A DNA stretch of 64,000 bases. Origin: Micromonospora kangleipakensis. GTDB taxonomy: Bacteria > Actinomycetota > Actinomycetes > Mycobacteriales > Micromonosporaceae. The DNA is taken from the NCBI RefSeq assembly GCF_004217615.1, contig NZ_SHLD01000001.1, positions 7,192,001 through 7,256,000 of the forward strand, written 5' to 3'. Positions within the stretch are counted from its first letter, which is position 1. Each line of letters opens with the position of its first letter. The translations under genes were made by a program, and so were the position numbers. Positions 8,231 through 16,023 of the stretch are shown here, one piece after another. The notes beneath the pieces are model-generated. The model was not told the origin of the DNA. It ran no database searches and saw only the letters and a list, made by a program, of their open reading frames with translations.

Positions 8231-8904
8231 GGGAGGACCGGCTTGTGCCCGGTCGCCGCCACGGCGTCCGGGCGGCGCAGGTAGAGCGGGGTGAGCGGTT
8301 CCCCGGGGGCGCCGGCCCGGATCCGCTCGGCGGCCAGCGTGGCGAGCACGGTCGCGTCCGGGTAGCGCGGCTCGGACCGCAGCGGCAGGCCGAGGACGTC
8401 CGCGTACCGGTGCGCGCCGTCGCCGACGGCCACGGTGACGGCCAGGTCGCGCGCGCGCTCGGCGGCGACCGCGGGGGCGTCGACGTTCGGCCCGGCGATC
8501 CGCTGACCGGCGCCGTCGTAGACGGCCCAGTAGACCTCCCGGCGGCGGGCGTCGCTGGCGGCCAGGACCGGCTCGCCGGCCGCCACCGGGTGGCCGATGC
8601 CGTCCAGCGAGCAGACGCCGTACGTGGGGATGCCGAGCACCTGGCCCATGGTGGCGGCGGTGACCAGGCCGACCCGCAGCCCGGTGAACGGCCCCGGGCC
8701 GAGCCCGGCGACGATCGCGGTCAGGTCGGCGGGACGGGCGCCGGCGTCGGCCAGCACCGCGTCGACCTGCGGGGCGAGCAGCTCACCGTGCGCCCGGGCG
8801 TCGACCGTGCACCGCTGCGCGCGGGCCGCGACGCCGTCCGCCGAGACCTCGACCAGCGCCGCGGTCACCGCGGGCGTCGAGGAGTCCACCACCAGTACGA
8901 GCAC
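8227..8904 (-). CDS. tsaB: t6A biosynthesis scaffold protein TsaB
   Basis: 225 residues, GTG start. TsaB is the inactive ASKHA paralogue that dimerises with TsaD and recruits TsaE for t6A37 synthesis. Features: N-terminal VLVVDSSTPAVTAALVE, the HGELLAPQVDAVLADAG segment, and the diagnostic GLGPGPFTGLRVGLVTAATMGQVLG. The zinc-ligand histidines of TsaD are absent, as expected. The stop codon overlaps the start of the 59-bp cassette, through which translation is likely coupled to rimI. Upstream lies about 180 bp of non-coding DNA with a strong inverted repeat facing an HTH pseudogene. Assignment is secure. Confidence 0.95.
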   Translation of the reverse strand: MLVLVVDSSTPAVTAALVEVSADGVAARAQRCTVDARAHGELLAPQVDAVLADAGARPADLTAIVAGLGPGPFTGLRVGLVTAATMGQVLGIPTYGVCSLDGIGHPVAAGEPVLAASDARRREVYWAVYDGAGQRIAGPNVDAPAVAAERARDLAVTVAVGDGAHRYADVLGLPLRSEPRYPDATVLATLAAERIRAGAPGEPLTPLYLRRPDAVAATGHKPVLP

Positions 8905-9014
8905 GGTATGCCAGCCTAGTCGGCTCCCCGCTCACGCCCGGTCACACCCCGTCCCGGGCCGCCACCAGCAGCGCCATCACGTACGGTCACCCGCGCGCCC
9001 GGCATCACCCCGGT

Positions 9015-9062
9015 GAGCGATATACCTGTCAGGCATAAATATGACTGACAGGTATATCGCTC
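9015..9062. promoter_or_regulatory. 18-bp perfect inverted repeat, AT-rich, upstream of HTH gene
   Basis: Arms GAGCGATATACCTGTCAG (9015-9032) and its exact complement (9045-9062) flank the 12-nt spacer GCATAAATATGA. The AT content is far above the surroundings. It sits 25 bp before the HTH gene and 110 bp from the tsaB start, in a divergent region. This is what an autoregulatory operator overlapping a promoter looks like; a hairpin in RNA is an alternative. Confidence 0.6.
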
Positions 9063-9086
9063 TCTGCGGTAAGTCATCATCCGTTG

Positions 9087-9811
9087 GTGCCCGAAAGTCG
9101 CCTCGCCAGCCAGATCGCCGCTGCCCTCCGCCGGGAGCGCGGTGCCCGACTCCTGACCCAGCAGACGCTGGCCGACCTGGCCGGAACGAGCCAGGCCGCG
9201 GTGGCCCGCGTCGAACGCGGCGACCGCGTTCCCAGCATCCCGCTCGTCGAGCGCCTCTTCGCCGCGCTCGACCGTCAGCTCACCGTCGGCGTCGAGCCGT
9301 TGGACAGCGCCACCTCGACGCCCGGATGGCGGAGCTGGCCGCCCGGCCGCTGACCGAGCGGATCGAGGGCCTCGGACTGGACCGGATGATCGACCGGCTC
9401 GGCGACCTGCCCCACCTGCTGACCGGAAGCACCGCCGCCCTGCTCCAGGGCGCCCCGGTCCCGGTGGCCGCGGTGGAGATCGCGCTGCGGTGGCGCGACT
9501 CGACCCGGTTCACCGCCTGGCTGAGGGCGGCGTACGGACAGCGCTGGAACGCCCGGTGGGAGGAGTTCGGCGGTCTCCATCTGGAGCCGGAGGAGCCGGG
9601 CGAGCACCGCTGGCGGACCCGGTACGGCGAGATCCGGGCGCAGCTGTGCGACGAGCTGCCCGAGTCGGTCGAGGTGCGCCACGGCGACCGCGGCTACCGC
9701 GTGGTGCCGCTGCTCCAGGTGGAGCTGACCGATCCGCGCGCCGCCGACCTGCTACGCCGCCACCGGCAGCGGCAGGCCGACGACCGGGTCGGCGACCCGC
9801 CACCGCGTTGA
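9087..9811 (+). pseudogene. XRE-type HTH protein with nucleotidyltransferase-like C-terminus, frameshifted
   Basis: The N-terminal part (9087-9353, GTG start) encodes a helix-turn-helix of the XRE type: LASQIAAALRRERGARLLTQ, then LADLAGTSQAAVARVERG and VPSIPLVERLFAALD. Reading then runs out of sense after VGVEPLD at about 9305. The frame one base back continues immediately with HLDARMAELAARPL and about 165 residues including LTGSTAALLQG, VEIALRWRDS, GEHRWRTRYGEIRAQLCDELPE and EVRHGDRGYRVVPL, ending at 9811. The second half has no start or ribosome binding site of its own, so the ancestral gene was one protein of about 240 residues, broken by loss of one base near 9303-9315. A sequencing error in this GC-rich stretch would look the same. 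The C-terminal part resembles proteins that look up a nucleotidyltransferase-like domain in TA or abortive systems. Confidence 0.7.
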
Positions 9812-9841
9812 CCGCGGGCCGCCGAGGTGGACCGGACGGGG

Positions 9842-10543
9842 TCAGCCGGCTGAGCGCTCCCAGTCGATGGTGGGCAGGCCGGCGTCGGCGAGCGCCTTGT
9901 TGGCCGCGCTGAACGGGCGGCTGCCGAGGAAGCCGCGCGGGTTCATCGGGCTCGGGTGGCCGGCCTCCAGCACCACGTGCCGCGGGTTGGTGACCAGGGC
10001 CGCCTTCTTGCGGGCGTACCCGCCCCAGAGCAGGAAGACCACCCGCTGGTCGAGGGCGTCCAGGGCGCGGATGGTGGCGTCGGTGAACTCCTCCCACCCG
10101 GAGCTGGCGTGCGAGCCGGGGGTGGCCTGCCGGACGGTGAGCACCGAGTTGAGCAGCAGCACACCCTGCGCGGCCCAGCCGTTCAGGTTGCCGCTGCGCG
10201 GCTTCGGCACGCCCAGGTCCTCGCCCAGCTCCTTGAAGACGTTGCGCAGCGACGGCGGCACCGTCACCCCCTCGCGGACGCTGAAGCTGAGCCCGTGCGC
10301 CTGACCCGCCTTGTGGTACGGGTCCTGCCCGAGGATCAGCACCCGACACTCCGCCGGCCCGCACAGCCGGTAGGCGGAGAAGAGGTCCTCGACCGGGGGG
10401 AAGACGGTCCGGGTGGCGTACTCCCGGGCGACGAACCCGGCCAGCGCCGCGGTGCGGGCCGGGTCGAGGTGCGCGGCGAGCGCGGCCCGCCACTCGTCGG
10501 GGAGGAGCGCCAGCAGGTCGAGGGTGGGGGTGTCGTCGAGCAT
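9842..10543 (-). CDS. ung: Uracil-DNA glycosylase, family 1
   Basis: 233 residues from ATG 10543, which has AAAGG upstream; a longer frame to 10615 is less likely. It removes uracil from DNA. The water-activating motif GQDPYH is at residues 72-77, followed by KAGQAHGLSFSV. The uracil-binding LLLNSVLTV and the DNA-intercalation loop HPSPMNPRGF, a variant of the usual HPSPLS...GF, are also present. The length fits the bacterial family-1 enzyme. It lies downstream of tsaE on the same strand, with 55 bp between, and converges on the HTH pseudogene. Confidence 0.95.
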   Translation of the reverse strand: MLDDTPTLDLLALLPDEWRAALAAHLDPARTAALAGFVAREYATRTVFPPVEDLFSAYRLCGPAECRVLILGQDPYHKAGQAHGLSFSVREGVTVPPSLRNVFKELGEDLGVPKPRSGNLNGWAAQGVLLLNSVLTVRQATPGSHASSGWEEFTDATIRALDALDQRVVFLLWGGYARKKAALVTNPRHVVLEAGHPSPMNPRGFLGSRPFSAANKALADAGLPTIDWERSAG

Positions 10544-10598
10544 CGGCAACCTTTCGCAGTCGGTCCCGGGCACTGTAGGCAGCGGGTACGACAGCCCG

Positions 10599-11081
10599 TC
10601 AGTCGAGGGTGGCAAGGCGCTTTGCCCAGTCGCCGCCGAGCGGTTCCAGGGTCACCACCCGGGTGTCGTCCTCGCGCCGGTCGATGCGGACCCGCAGGTG
10701 GGCGTCGACCAACTGCTCGACCATCCCCTCGCCCCACTCGACCACGGTCACCGCCTCGTCCACCGAGGCGTCCAGGTCGAGGTCGTCGATCTCGGCGCGC
10801 GGGTCCGCCGACTCCCCCAGCCGGTACGCGTCGGCGTGCACGAGGGTCACCGTGCCGCCCCGGGCCGGGTCCGGCCGGTGCACCCGGGCGATCACGAAGG
10901 TCGGCGAGGTGATGTCGCCGCGCACTCCGAGGCCGACGCCGATGCCCTGGGTGAGCGCGGTCTTGCCCGCGCCGAGCGGCCCGCTGAGCAGCAGCAGGTC
11001 ACCGGCGCGCAGCACGCCGGCCAGCCTCCGGCCGAACTCGTGGGTGTCGGCCACCGTCGGCAGCGTGACGACGACCGTCAC
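10599..11081 (-). CDS. tsaE: t6A biosynthesis ATPase TsaE
   Basis: 160 residues, GTG start overlapping the stop of the hydrolase gene (GTGA). It is the small P-loop ATPase that drives turnover of the TsaB-TsaD complex. Walker A is GPLGAGKTALTQGIG (about residues 34-41 for the loop), followed by ITSPTFVIARVH, the HADAYRL segment with conserved Asp, and the VVEWGEG motif. The length fits the family. With tsaB and tsaD 2-4 kb downstream on the same strand it completes the bacterial t6A set (the TC-AMP synthase TsaC is not in the window). Confidence 0.95.
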   Translation of the reverse strand: MTVVVTLPTVADTHEFGRRLAGVLRAGDLLLLSGPLGAGKTALTQGIGVGLGVRGDITSPTFVIARVHRPDPARGGTVTLVHADAYRLGESADPRAEIDDLDLDASVDEAVTVVEWGEGMVEQLVDAHLRVRIDRREDDTRVVTLEPLGGDWAKRLATLD

Positions 11082-12169
11082 AACCCCTCCAGAAAGCCTG
11101 CCAGGGCGGCGTTGACCTCGTCGGCGTGCTCCAGCATCACCACGTGCCCGCTGTCGTGGATCTTCACGAACTCCGCGTGCGGCAGCCGCCGGACGATCTC
11201 CTCCGAGTGGTTCACCGGAGTGATCATGTCCTTGTCCCCGACGATCACCAGCACCGGCGTGCCGGCCAGCGCGGCCAGCGCCGGGAACCGGGAGTGGGTG
11301 GCCAGGGTCCGCAGGTAGCGAGTCACCGTCTCGGCCGAGGTCCGCGAGTTCATCGTCTCCACGTACGAGACCAGGGCCGGGCTGGGCTTCGGGGTGCCGA
11401 AGCCGTACCGGCGGGTCAGCAGCCAGGCGACGTTGGTGGTGGACTTCCGGGCCTTGTCGATCACCGAACCGCCGTACCGGGTGGCGTTGCTCATCATGTA
11501 GAGCACCGGAGCACCGACCCGGCCGAGCAGCGCGGGCGCCACCAGCTTCGTCTCCGCGAGCAGGCCGCCCGAGGTGGCCATCAGCACCGTGCCGACCACC
11601 CGGTCGCCGAACATCTCCGGGTACAGCTCGGCCAGCGCCATGATGGTCATCCCGCCCATCGAGTGGCCGACCAGCACCAGCGGCCCCTCCGGCGTGGTCT
11701 CGTCGATCACCCGGCGCAGCGTCCGGCCCAGCGCGGCCAGGTCGTACTCCCCGCTCTCCAGCCGGCCCGACCGGCCGTGCCCCGGCTGGTCGTACGCGAC
11801 GATCCGGTGGTCGCCCTGCGCGGCGAGCATCTTCCGCTGGAAGTGGAAGGTCCCCATGTCCAGGCAGAAGCCGTGCACCAGCACCACGGTGGGGTGCCCG
11901 GCGACCGGGCGGGTCGGCTCGACCACCTCGACGTGGATGTCCGTGCCGTCCGGCATCTCGAACCGGTACGACTCGTCGTACCGCTGCTCGCCGAAGACCT
12001 CGTGCGCGTACGGATCGGCGGGGTCGCCCTTGAGCCGGCGGACCAGGACCCGCTCGCTCACCACGCCCGCGGCGAGCCCGGCGGCGGCCACGCCGACGGC
12101 GGCGCCGACCACGCCGGCGACCTTGCCGGCCGCGGTCCGGGGCCGGGGAATGCGGAAGCGCTGACTCAC
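11078..12169 (-). CDS. Membrane-anchored alpha/beta hydrolase
   Basis: 363 residues. An N-terminal hydrophobic helix (about residues 15-40, KVAGVVGAAVGVAAAGLAAG) probably anchors or exports it. The fold follows from about residue 70: VVLVHGFCLDMGTFHFQ oxyanion strand, YDQPGHGRSG, the nucleophile elbow GHSMGG, and the late HDSGHVVMLEH with the catalytic His; the acid is probably in VGDKDMITP. The substrate is unknown (lipase/esterase or haloperoxidase-like). The gene sits between alr and tsaE in a strand of overlapping genes, an arrangement common in actinobacteria. Its GTG start is formed by the last of four tandem 59-bp cassettes. Confidence 0.88.
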   Translation of the reverse strand: MSQRFRIPRPRTAAGKVAGVVGAAVGVAAAGLAAGVVSERVLVRRLKGDPADPYAHEVFGEQRYDESYRFEMPDGTDIHVEVVEPTRPVAGHPTVVLVHGFCLDMGTFHFQRKMLAAQGDHRIVAYDQPGHGRSGRLESGEYDLAALGRTLRRVIDETTPEGPLVLVGHSMGGMTIMALAELYPEMFGDRVVGTVLMATSGGLLAETKLVAPALLGRVGAPVLYMMSNATRYGGSVIDKARKSTTNVAWLLTRRYGFGTPKPSPALVSYVETMNSRTSAETVTRYLRTLATHSRFPALAALAGTPVLVIVGDKDMITPVNHSEEIVRRLPHAEFVKIHDSGHVVMLEHADEVNAALAGFLEGL

Positions 12170-12405
12170 GGTGCTACCTCGGCTCGCGACTGCGGGGCTC
12201 GCAACCCCGGCTCGCTCCTCGCGCTCACGGTGCTACCTCGGCTCGCGACTGCGGGGCTCGCAACCCCGGCTCGCTCCTCGCGCTCACGGTGCTACCTCGG
12301 CTCGCGACTGCGGGGCTCGCAACCCCGGCTCGCTCCTCGCGCTCACGGTGCTACCTCGGCTCGCGACTGCGGGGCTCGCAACCCCGGCTCGCTCCTCGCG
12401 CTCAC
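12166..12405 (-). repeat. Four perfect tandem 59-bp coupling cassettes between alr and the hydrolase gene
   Basis: Units start at 12169, 12228, 12287 and 12346 and are identical over 59 bp each (12169-12404). On the minus strand each is a 20-codon open frame, VSARSEPGLRAPQSRAEVAP, beginning GTG and ending TGA. Because the period is 59 and the frame is 60 plus stop, every stop overlaps the next GTG (GTGA). The first GTG overlaps the alr stop and the last TGA overlaps the hydrolase GTG. Each carries GAGG 7 nt before the following GTG. Thus translation could pass from alr to the hydrolase through four minigenes. Identity of all four copies indicates recent expansion. A variant copy is at 8171-8229. 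Confidence 0.9.
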
Positions 12406-13520
12406 GGGCGCTCGCCGTCGTAGACGCGGGGCACCCGGACCCCGCCGAACCGGGTCACGATCTCGTAGTTGATGGTGCCGACCGCCTCGGCCCAGTCGTC
12501 GGCGGTGGGCTCGCCGTCCGCGCCGCTGCCGAAGAGGGTCGCCACGTCACCGGGGGCGATCTCGTCGTCGCCGCAGTCCAGCACGATCTGATCCATGCAG
12601 ACCCGGCCGGAGATGGTCCGCCGCTTGCCGCCGAGCTGCACCGGGCCGGTGTTGGAGGCGTGCCGGGGCACCCCGTCGGCGTAGCCGAGCGGCACCACGG
12701 CCAGGTTGGCCTCCCGCTCGGTGAGGTAGGTGTGGCCGTACGAGACGCCGGTGCCGGCCGGCACCCGCTTGGTCAGCATCACCCGGGCCCGGGCGGTCAT
12801 CGCCGGACGCAGCCCGTACCGCTCGCCGGCCACCGGGGAGAGGCCGTAGATCGCCAGACCCGGGCGGACCAGGTCGAAGTGGGTGTCCGGGCGGGTCAGC
12901 GTGGCGGCGGAGTTGGCCAGGTGCCGGTAGCGCGGACGCAGCCCGGCCCGCTCGACCATGGCCAGCCCCTCGTGGAAGACGGCGAGCTGCCGGTCCGTGG
13001 TGGGGTGGCCGGGCAGGTCCGCGTACACGAAATGGCTCCACACCCCGACCACCTCGACCAGGCCGTCGGCCTGGGCCTTCGCGGCGGCCTCCAGCAGGGT
13101 GGGCCAGTCCGCGACGGTGGCCCCGCCCCGGGACAACCCGGTGTCGATCTTCAGGTGCAGCCGGGCCGGGCGGTCCGCCCGGCGGCTCGCCTCGATCATC
13201 TCGTCCAGCTGCGGCAGGCTGGCGCAGCCCAGGTCCACGCCGACGGCGACCCCGTCGTGCAGCGGCAGCCCCGGGCTCAGCAGCCAGGCCAGCACCGGGG
13301 CGGTGACGCCCTCCCGGCGCAGGGTCAACGCCTCGTCGAGGGTGCAGACGCCGAGCCAGTCCGCCCCGGCGTCGAGCGCGGCGCGGGCGGCCGGGACCAT
13401 GCCGTGGCCGTACCCGTCGGCCTTGACCACCGCCATCAGCTCGGCGCTGGTGCCCGACCTCAGCCGGGTCACGTTCTCCCGGATCGCGTCCAGGTCGACG
13501 CGCACCTCCGACTGCCACAT
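12402..13520 (-). CDS. alr: Alanine racemase
   Basis: 372 residues, usual length. It interconverts L- and D-alanine for peptidoglycan. The PLP lysine is Lys33 in VVKADGYGHG; the second catalytic Tyr lies in VSYGHTYLTE. RPGLAIYGLSP and CMDQIVLDCG are also typical. The start ATG is 80 bp from the stop of nnrD upstream on the same strand. Its stop codon overlaps the first of the 59-bp mini-ORFs, linking it to the hydrolase-tsaE genes. The alr-hydrolase-tsaE-tsaB-rimI-tsaD order is a common actinobacterial core cluster. Confidence 0.96.
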   Translation of the reverse strand: MWQSEVRVDLDAIRENVTRLRSGTSAELMAVVKADGYGHGMVPAARAALDAGADWLGVCTLDEALTLRREGVTAPVLAWLLSPGLPLHDGVAVGVDLGCASLPQLDEMIEASRRADRPARLHLKIDTGLSRGGATVADWPTLLEAAAKAQADGLVEVVGVWSHFVYADLPGHPTTDRQLAVFHEGLAMVERAGLRPRYRHLANSAATLTRPDTHFDLVRPGLAIYGLSPVAGERYGLRPAMTARARVMLTKRVPAGTGVSYGHTYLTEREANLAVVPLGYADGVPRHASNTGPVQLGGKRRTISGRVCMDQIVLDCGDDEIAPGDVATLFGSGADGEPTADDWAEAVGTINYEIVTRFGGVRVPRVYDGERP

Positions 13521-13601
13521 GCCCCCAGCCTACTTCCGTCGGTGATCACGGCGGTCGCAGCCGCGTGGTCGGACCCGCCGGGCGCGGCCCGGCCGGACCG
13601 G

Positions 13602-15071
13602 TCAGGGCAGCCGGGCCAGCACCGGGCGCAGGGCGGTGGCCACGTCGGGCGCGGTCACCGGGCCGCCCCGGGCCGCCTCCCGGCCGGCCAGCCCGTGCAG
13701 GTACGCCGCCGCGGCGGCCGCCCGGTCCGCCGGCACCCCGGCGGCGAGCAGCGAGCCGAGCAGCCCGGCGAGCACGTCCCCGGTGCCCCCGGTGGCCAGC
13801 GCCGGGGTGCCGGTCGGGTTGACATACGCCCGGCCGTCCGGCATGCCGATGATCGTGCGCTCCCCCTTGAGCAGCACCACCGCGTTCATCCAGGCGGCCA
13901 GCCGCAGCGCCGCCCCCACCCGGTCCGCGCCCGGGGTCTCGCCGCAGAGCCGGGCGTACTCCCGGTCGTGCGGGGTCACCACGATCGGGGCGTCCCGGTC
14001 GCGCAGCCGGTCCGCCAGCTTGCCGTCCACCAGCAGGGTGAGCGCGTCGGCGTCGAGCACCACCGGCACCGGCGCGGCGAGCACCGCGCGCAGCTCGGCC
14101 GCGGACTCCTCGCCGATGCCCAGCCCGGAGCCGCAGACCCAGGCCTGCACCCGGCCGGCGTCCGCGACCCGGCCGGTGGCGATCACCGACGGGTGCTGGT
14201 GCAGCACCTCCGCGCGCGCCCCACCGGCGTAGCGGACCATGCCGGTCGGCCCGGCCAGCGCGCCACCGACCGAGAGCACGGCCGCCCCCGGGTACGTCGC
14301 CGAGCCGGTCGCCACCCCGACCACGCCCCGGGTGTACTTCTCCGACGCCGGGCCGAGCCGCGGCCACCAGTCGACCAGGTCCGACCACTCGGTCACCCGC
14401 AGCGCCGGCGAGCCGCGCAGCCACGGCGCCAGCCCGATGTCGACCAGGTCCACGTGCCCGGCCAGGTCGGCGGCCGGGCCGACCACCAGCGCCGGCTTCA
14501 GCGCGCCGAAGGCCACCGTCACGTCGGCGCGCACCGCGCTCGGCCGGCCGGACGCGGTCAGCGGCACGTGCCCGGTGTCCACGGCGACCCCGCTCGGCAC
14601 GTCCACCGCCACCACCGTGGCCCGGTCACCGTCGCGCCCGCAGTGCCGGATCAGGCTCGCCGCCAGCTGGTCGGCGGTCTCCCGCAGCCCGCCGCTGCCG
14701 CCGATCCCGACGATGCCGTCCAGCACCAGGTCGACCACGGCCGGCGGCCGGTCGACGAGCCGCCCGCCGGCGGCCCGGAGCGCCGCCAGCCCCTCGGCGT
14801 GCGCCCGGCCGGGGGTGAGCAGCAGGACGGAGACGGCCGCCCCGCGCCGGGCCAGCCGCTCGCCCGCCCAGAGGGTGTCGCCGCCGTTGTCACCGGAGCC
14901 GACCAGCAGCAGCACCCGGGCGCCGTAGACCCCGCCCCGGTCCTCGAGGAGCAGCGCGCAGCGGCGGGCCAGCCCGGCGGCGGCCCGCTGCATCAGCGTC
15001 CCCGGCGGGAGCGTCGCCATCAGCCCCGCCTCCGCCGCGCGTACGTCCGCGACCCGCCACACCGGTTTCAT
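13602..15071 (-). CDS. nnrD: Bifunctional NAD(P)HX epimerase/dehydratase
   Basis: 489 residues from ATG 15071 (preceded by GGGGTGG); an ATG at 15086 would add five residues. It repairs hydrated NAD(P)H. The N-terminal epimerase domain (YjeF_N, about 1-210) shows VLLLVGSGDNGGDTLWAGERLARRG in parts and AVDVPSGV. The C-terminal ADP-dependent dehydratase (about 220-485) shows GVVGVATGSATYPGAAVLS, PVVLDADALT, TPHDREYARL, LKGERTIIG and the catalytic region TGGTGDVLAGLLGSLLA. Fusion of both activities (nnrE and nnrD) is normal in bacteria. It sits between acpS and alr on one strand. Confidence 0.94.
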   Translation of the reverse strand: MKPVWRVADVRAAEAGLMATLPPGTLMQRAAAGLARRCALLLEDRGGVYGARVLLLVGSGDNGGDTLWAGERLARRGAAVSVLLLTPGRAHAEGLAALRAAGGRLVDRPPAVVDLVLDGIVGIGGSGGLRETADQLAASLIRHCGRDGDRATVVAVDVPSGVAVDTGHVPLTASGRPSAVRADVTVAFGALKPALVVGPAADLAGHVDLVDIGLAPWLRGSPALRVTEWSDLVDWWPRLGPASEKYTRGVVGVATGSATYPGAAVLSVGGALAGPTGMVRYAGGARAEVLHQHPSVIATGRVADAGRVQAWVCGSGLGIGEESAAELRAVLAAPVPVVLDADALTLLVDGKLADRLRDRDAPIVVTPHDREYARLCGETPGADRVGAALRLAAWMNAVVLLKGERTIIGMPDGRAYVNPTGTPALATGGTGDVLAGLLGSLLAAGVPADRAAAAAAYLHGLAGREAARGGPVTAPDVATALRPVLARLP

Positions 15072-15118
15072 GCCACCCCGTCCCATCCCCGGGCGGGCCG
15101 GCCGGCCCGCCGGTCAGC

Positions 15119-15496
15119 TCACCGCTCCGCCACCACCATGGCCGACGCGATCCCGCCGTCGTGCGACAACGACAGATGCCAGCGGTTGATCCCGCGTTCG
15201 GCCGCGGCGTCGGCGACCGTGCCGGAGACGGTCAGCCAGGGCCGGCCGTCCGGGTCCGGCACGATCTCGCAGTCGTGCCAGCTCAACCCGCCGGGGGCGC
15301 CGAGCGCCTTGGCCACCGCCTCCTTGGCCGCGAAGCGGGCCGCCATCGACTCCGGTGAACGCGGGTTGCCGGAGCGGGTGTACCGCTCGGCCTCGGTGAA
15401 GAGCCGGTCGGCGAGCAGCGGCGTCCGGGCCAGGGCCCGGGCGAACCGGTCCACCAGCACGACGTCGATGCCGACCGCCACGATCACGGCACTCAC
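15119..15496 (-). CDS. acpS: Holo-[acyl-carrier-protein] synthase
   Basis: 125 residues, GTG start. AcpS transfers the 4'-phosphopantetheine of CoA to acyl carrier protein. It has the two family signatures: [14 protein letters not shown] near the N-terminus (Mg ligand Asp) and [12 protein letters not shown] in the middle (Glu and Lys). The end [18 protein letters not shown] closes the active site. Length is standard. It is the first gene of the minus-strand acpS-nnrD-alr block, with 47 bp before nnrD and a 230-bp divergent region upstream. Confidence 0.95.
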   Translation of the reverse strand: MSAVIVAVGIDVVLVDRFARALARTPLLADRLFTEAERYTRSGNPRSPESMAARFAAKEAVAKALGAPGGLSWHDCEIVPDPDGRPWLTVSGTVADAAAERGINRWHLSLSHDGGIASAMVVAER

Positions 15497-15726
15497 CCTA
15501 CCGGCGGGCGGGGTCGCAGATTAGCCACCGGGTCCGCGGTGGGCAACGCCTGTGGACAACCCGGGGGTACGACCACCGCCCGTCATCCACAGGGCCGGCG
15601 CCCGGGTGCGGACGCCTCCTACCGTCGTCCCCGTTGTCCGCCCGGCCCCGGCTCGTCGCCGGGGTGGGCGTCGCTCCGCCGCCCGACGTCCCCCCGTCGG
15701 CGGCGGCCGAGCCGGGGAGTCCGCCG

Positions 15727-16023
15727 ATGACCGAGGTGCCGTTGACCGTCGAGCCCGAGCTGCTGCGCGAGGTCGCCCGGGCGCTGGGCGACGACGCTCA
15801 CGCGCTGGCGCACGGACCGGCCGGGGCGCCGGGGCTGGTGCCGCCGGCCGAGGGCTGGTCGACCGGGGTGGCGCTGGCCGAGCTGGAGTCGGCGGTGCAC
15901 CGCTGGTGCGGGGCGCTGGCGGCCCGGGTGGCGGGCACCGCCGACGCGGTCCGCGTGGCGGTGGAGGGCTACGAGGCGGTCGACGACCGGGCCGCCCGGC
16001 GCCTGGCCGGGGAGCCCCGGTGA
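15727..16023 (+). CDS. EspC-like small helical protein, partner of DUF1023 hydrolase
   Basis: 98 residues from ATG 15727; the in-frame GTG at 15634 would add a Pro-rich segment unlike the family. It has an N-terminal MTEVPLTVEPELLREVARALGD helix (split here for length: LTVEPELLREVARAL), a turn with GWSTG in place of WxG, and a second helix ending VAVEGYEAVDDRAARRLAG. This is the pattern of EspC/DUF2580-type ESX-associated proteins. Its stop overlaps the GTG of the hydrolase gene, so the two are coupled. It is a second such pair in the window, after the toxin cassette at 4.3-6.3 kb. Probable role: chaperone or co-secreted hairpin for the hydrolase. Confidence 0.65.
   Translation: MTEVPLTVEPELLREVARALGDDAHALAHGPAGAPGLVPPAEGWSTGVALAELESAVHRWCGALAARVAGTADAVRVAVEGYEAVDDRAARRLAGEPR

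Noticed and set aside
12169..12404. CRISPR array
   Set aside because: Units abut directly without spacers.
12171..15524. Long plus-strand open frame over alr, nnrD and acpS
   Set aside because: Shadow of well-identified minus-strand genes.
15551..15591. Pair of DnaA-box-like sites (TGTGGACAA and TCATCCACA) as replication origin
   Set aside because: Only two sites, no AT-rich region and no dnaA/dnaN nearby; expected by chance in GC-rich DNA.
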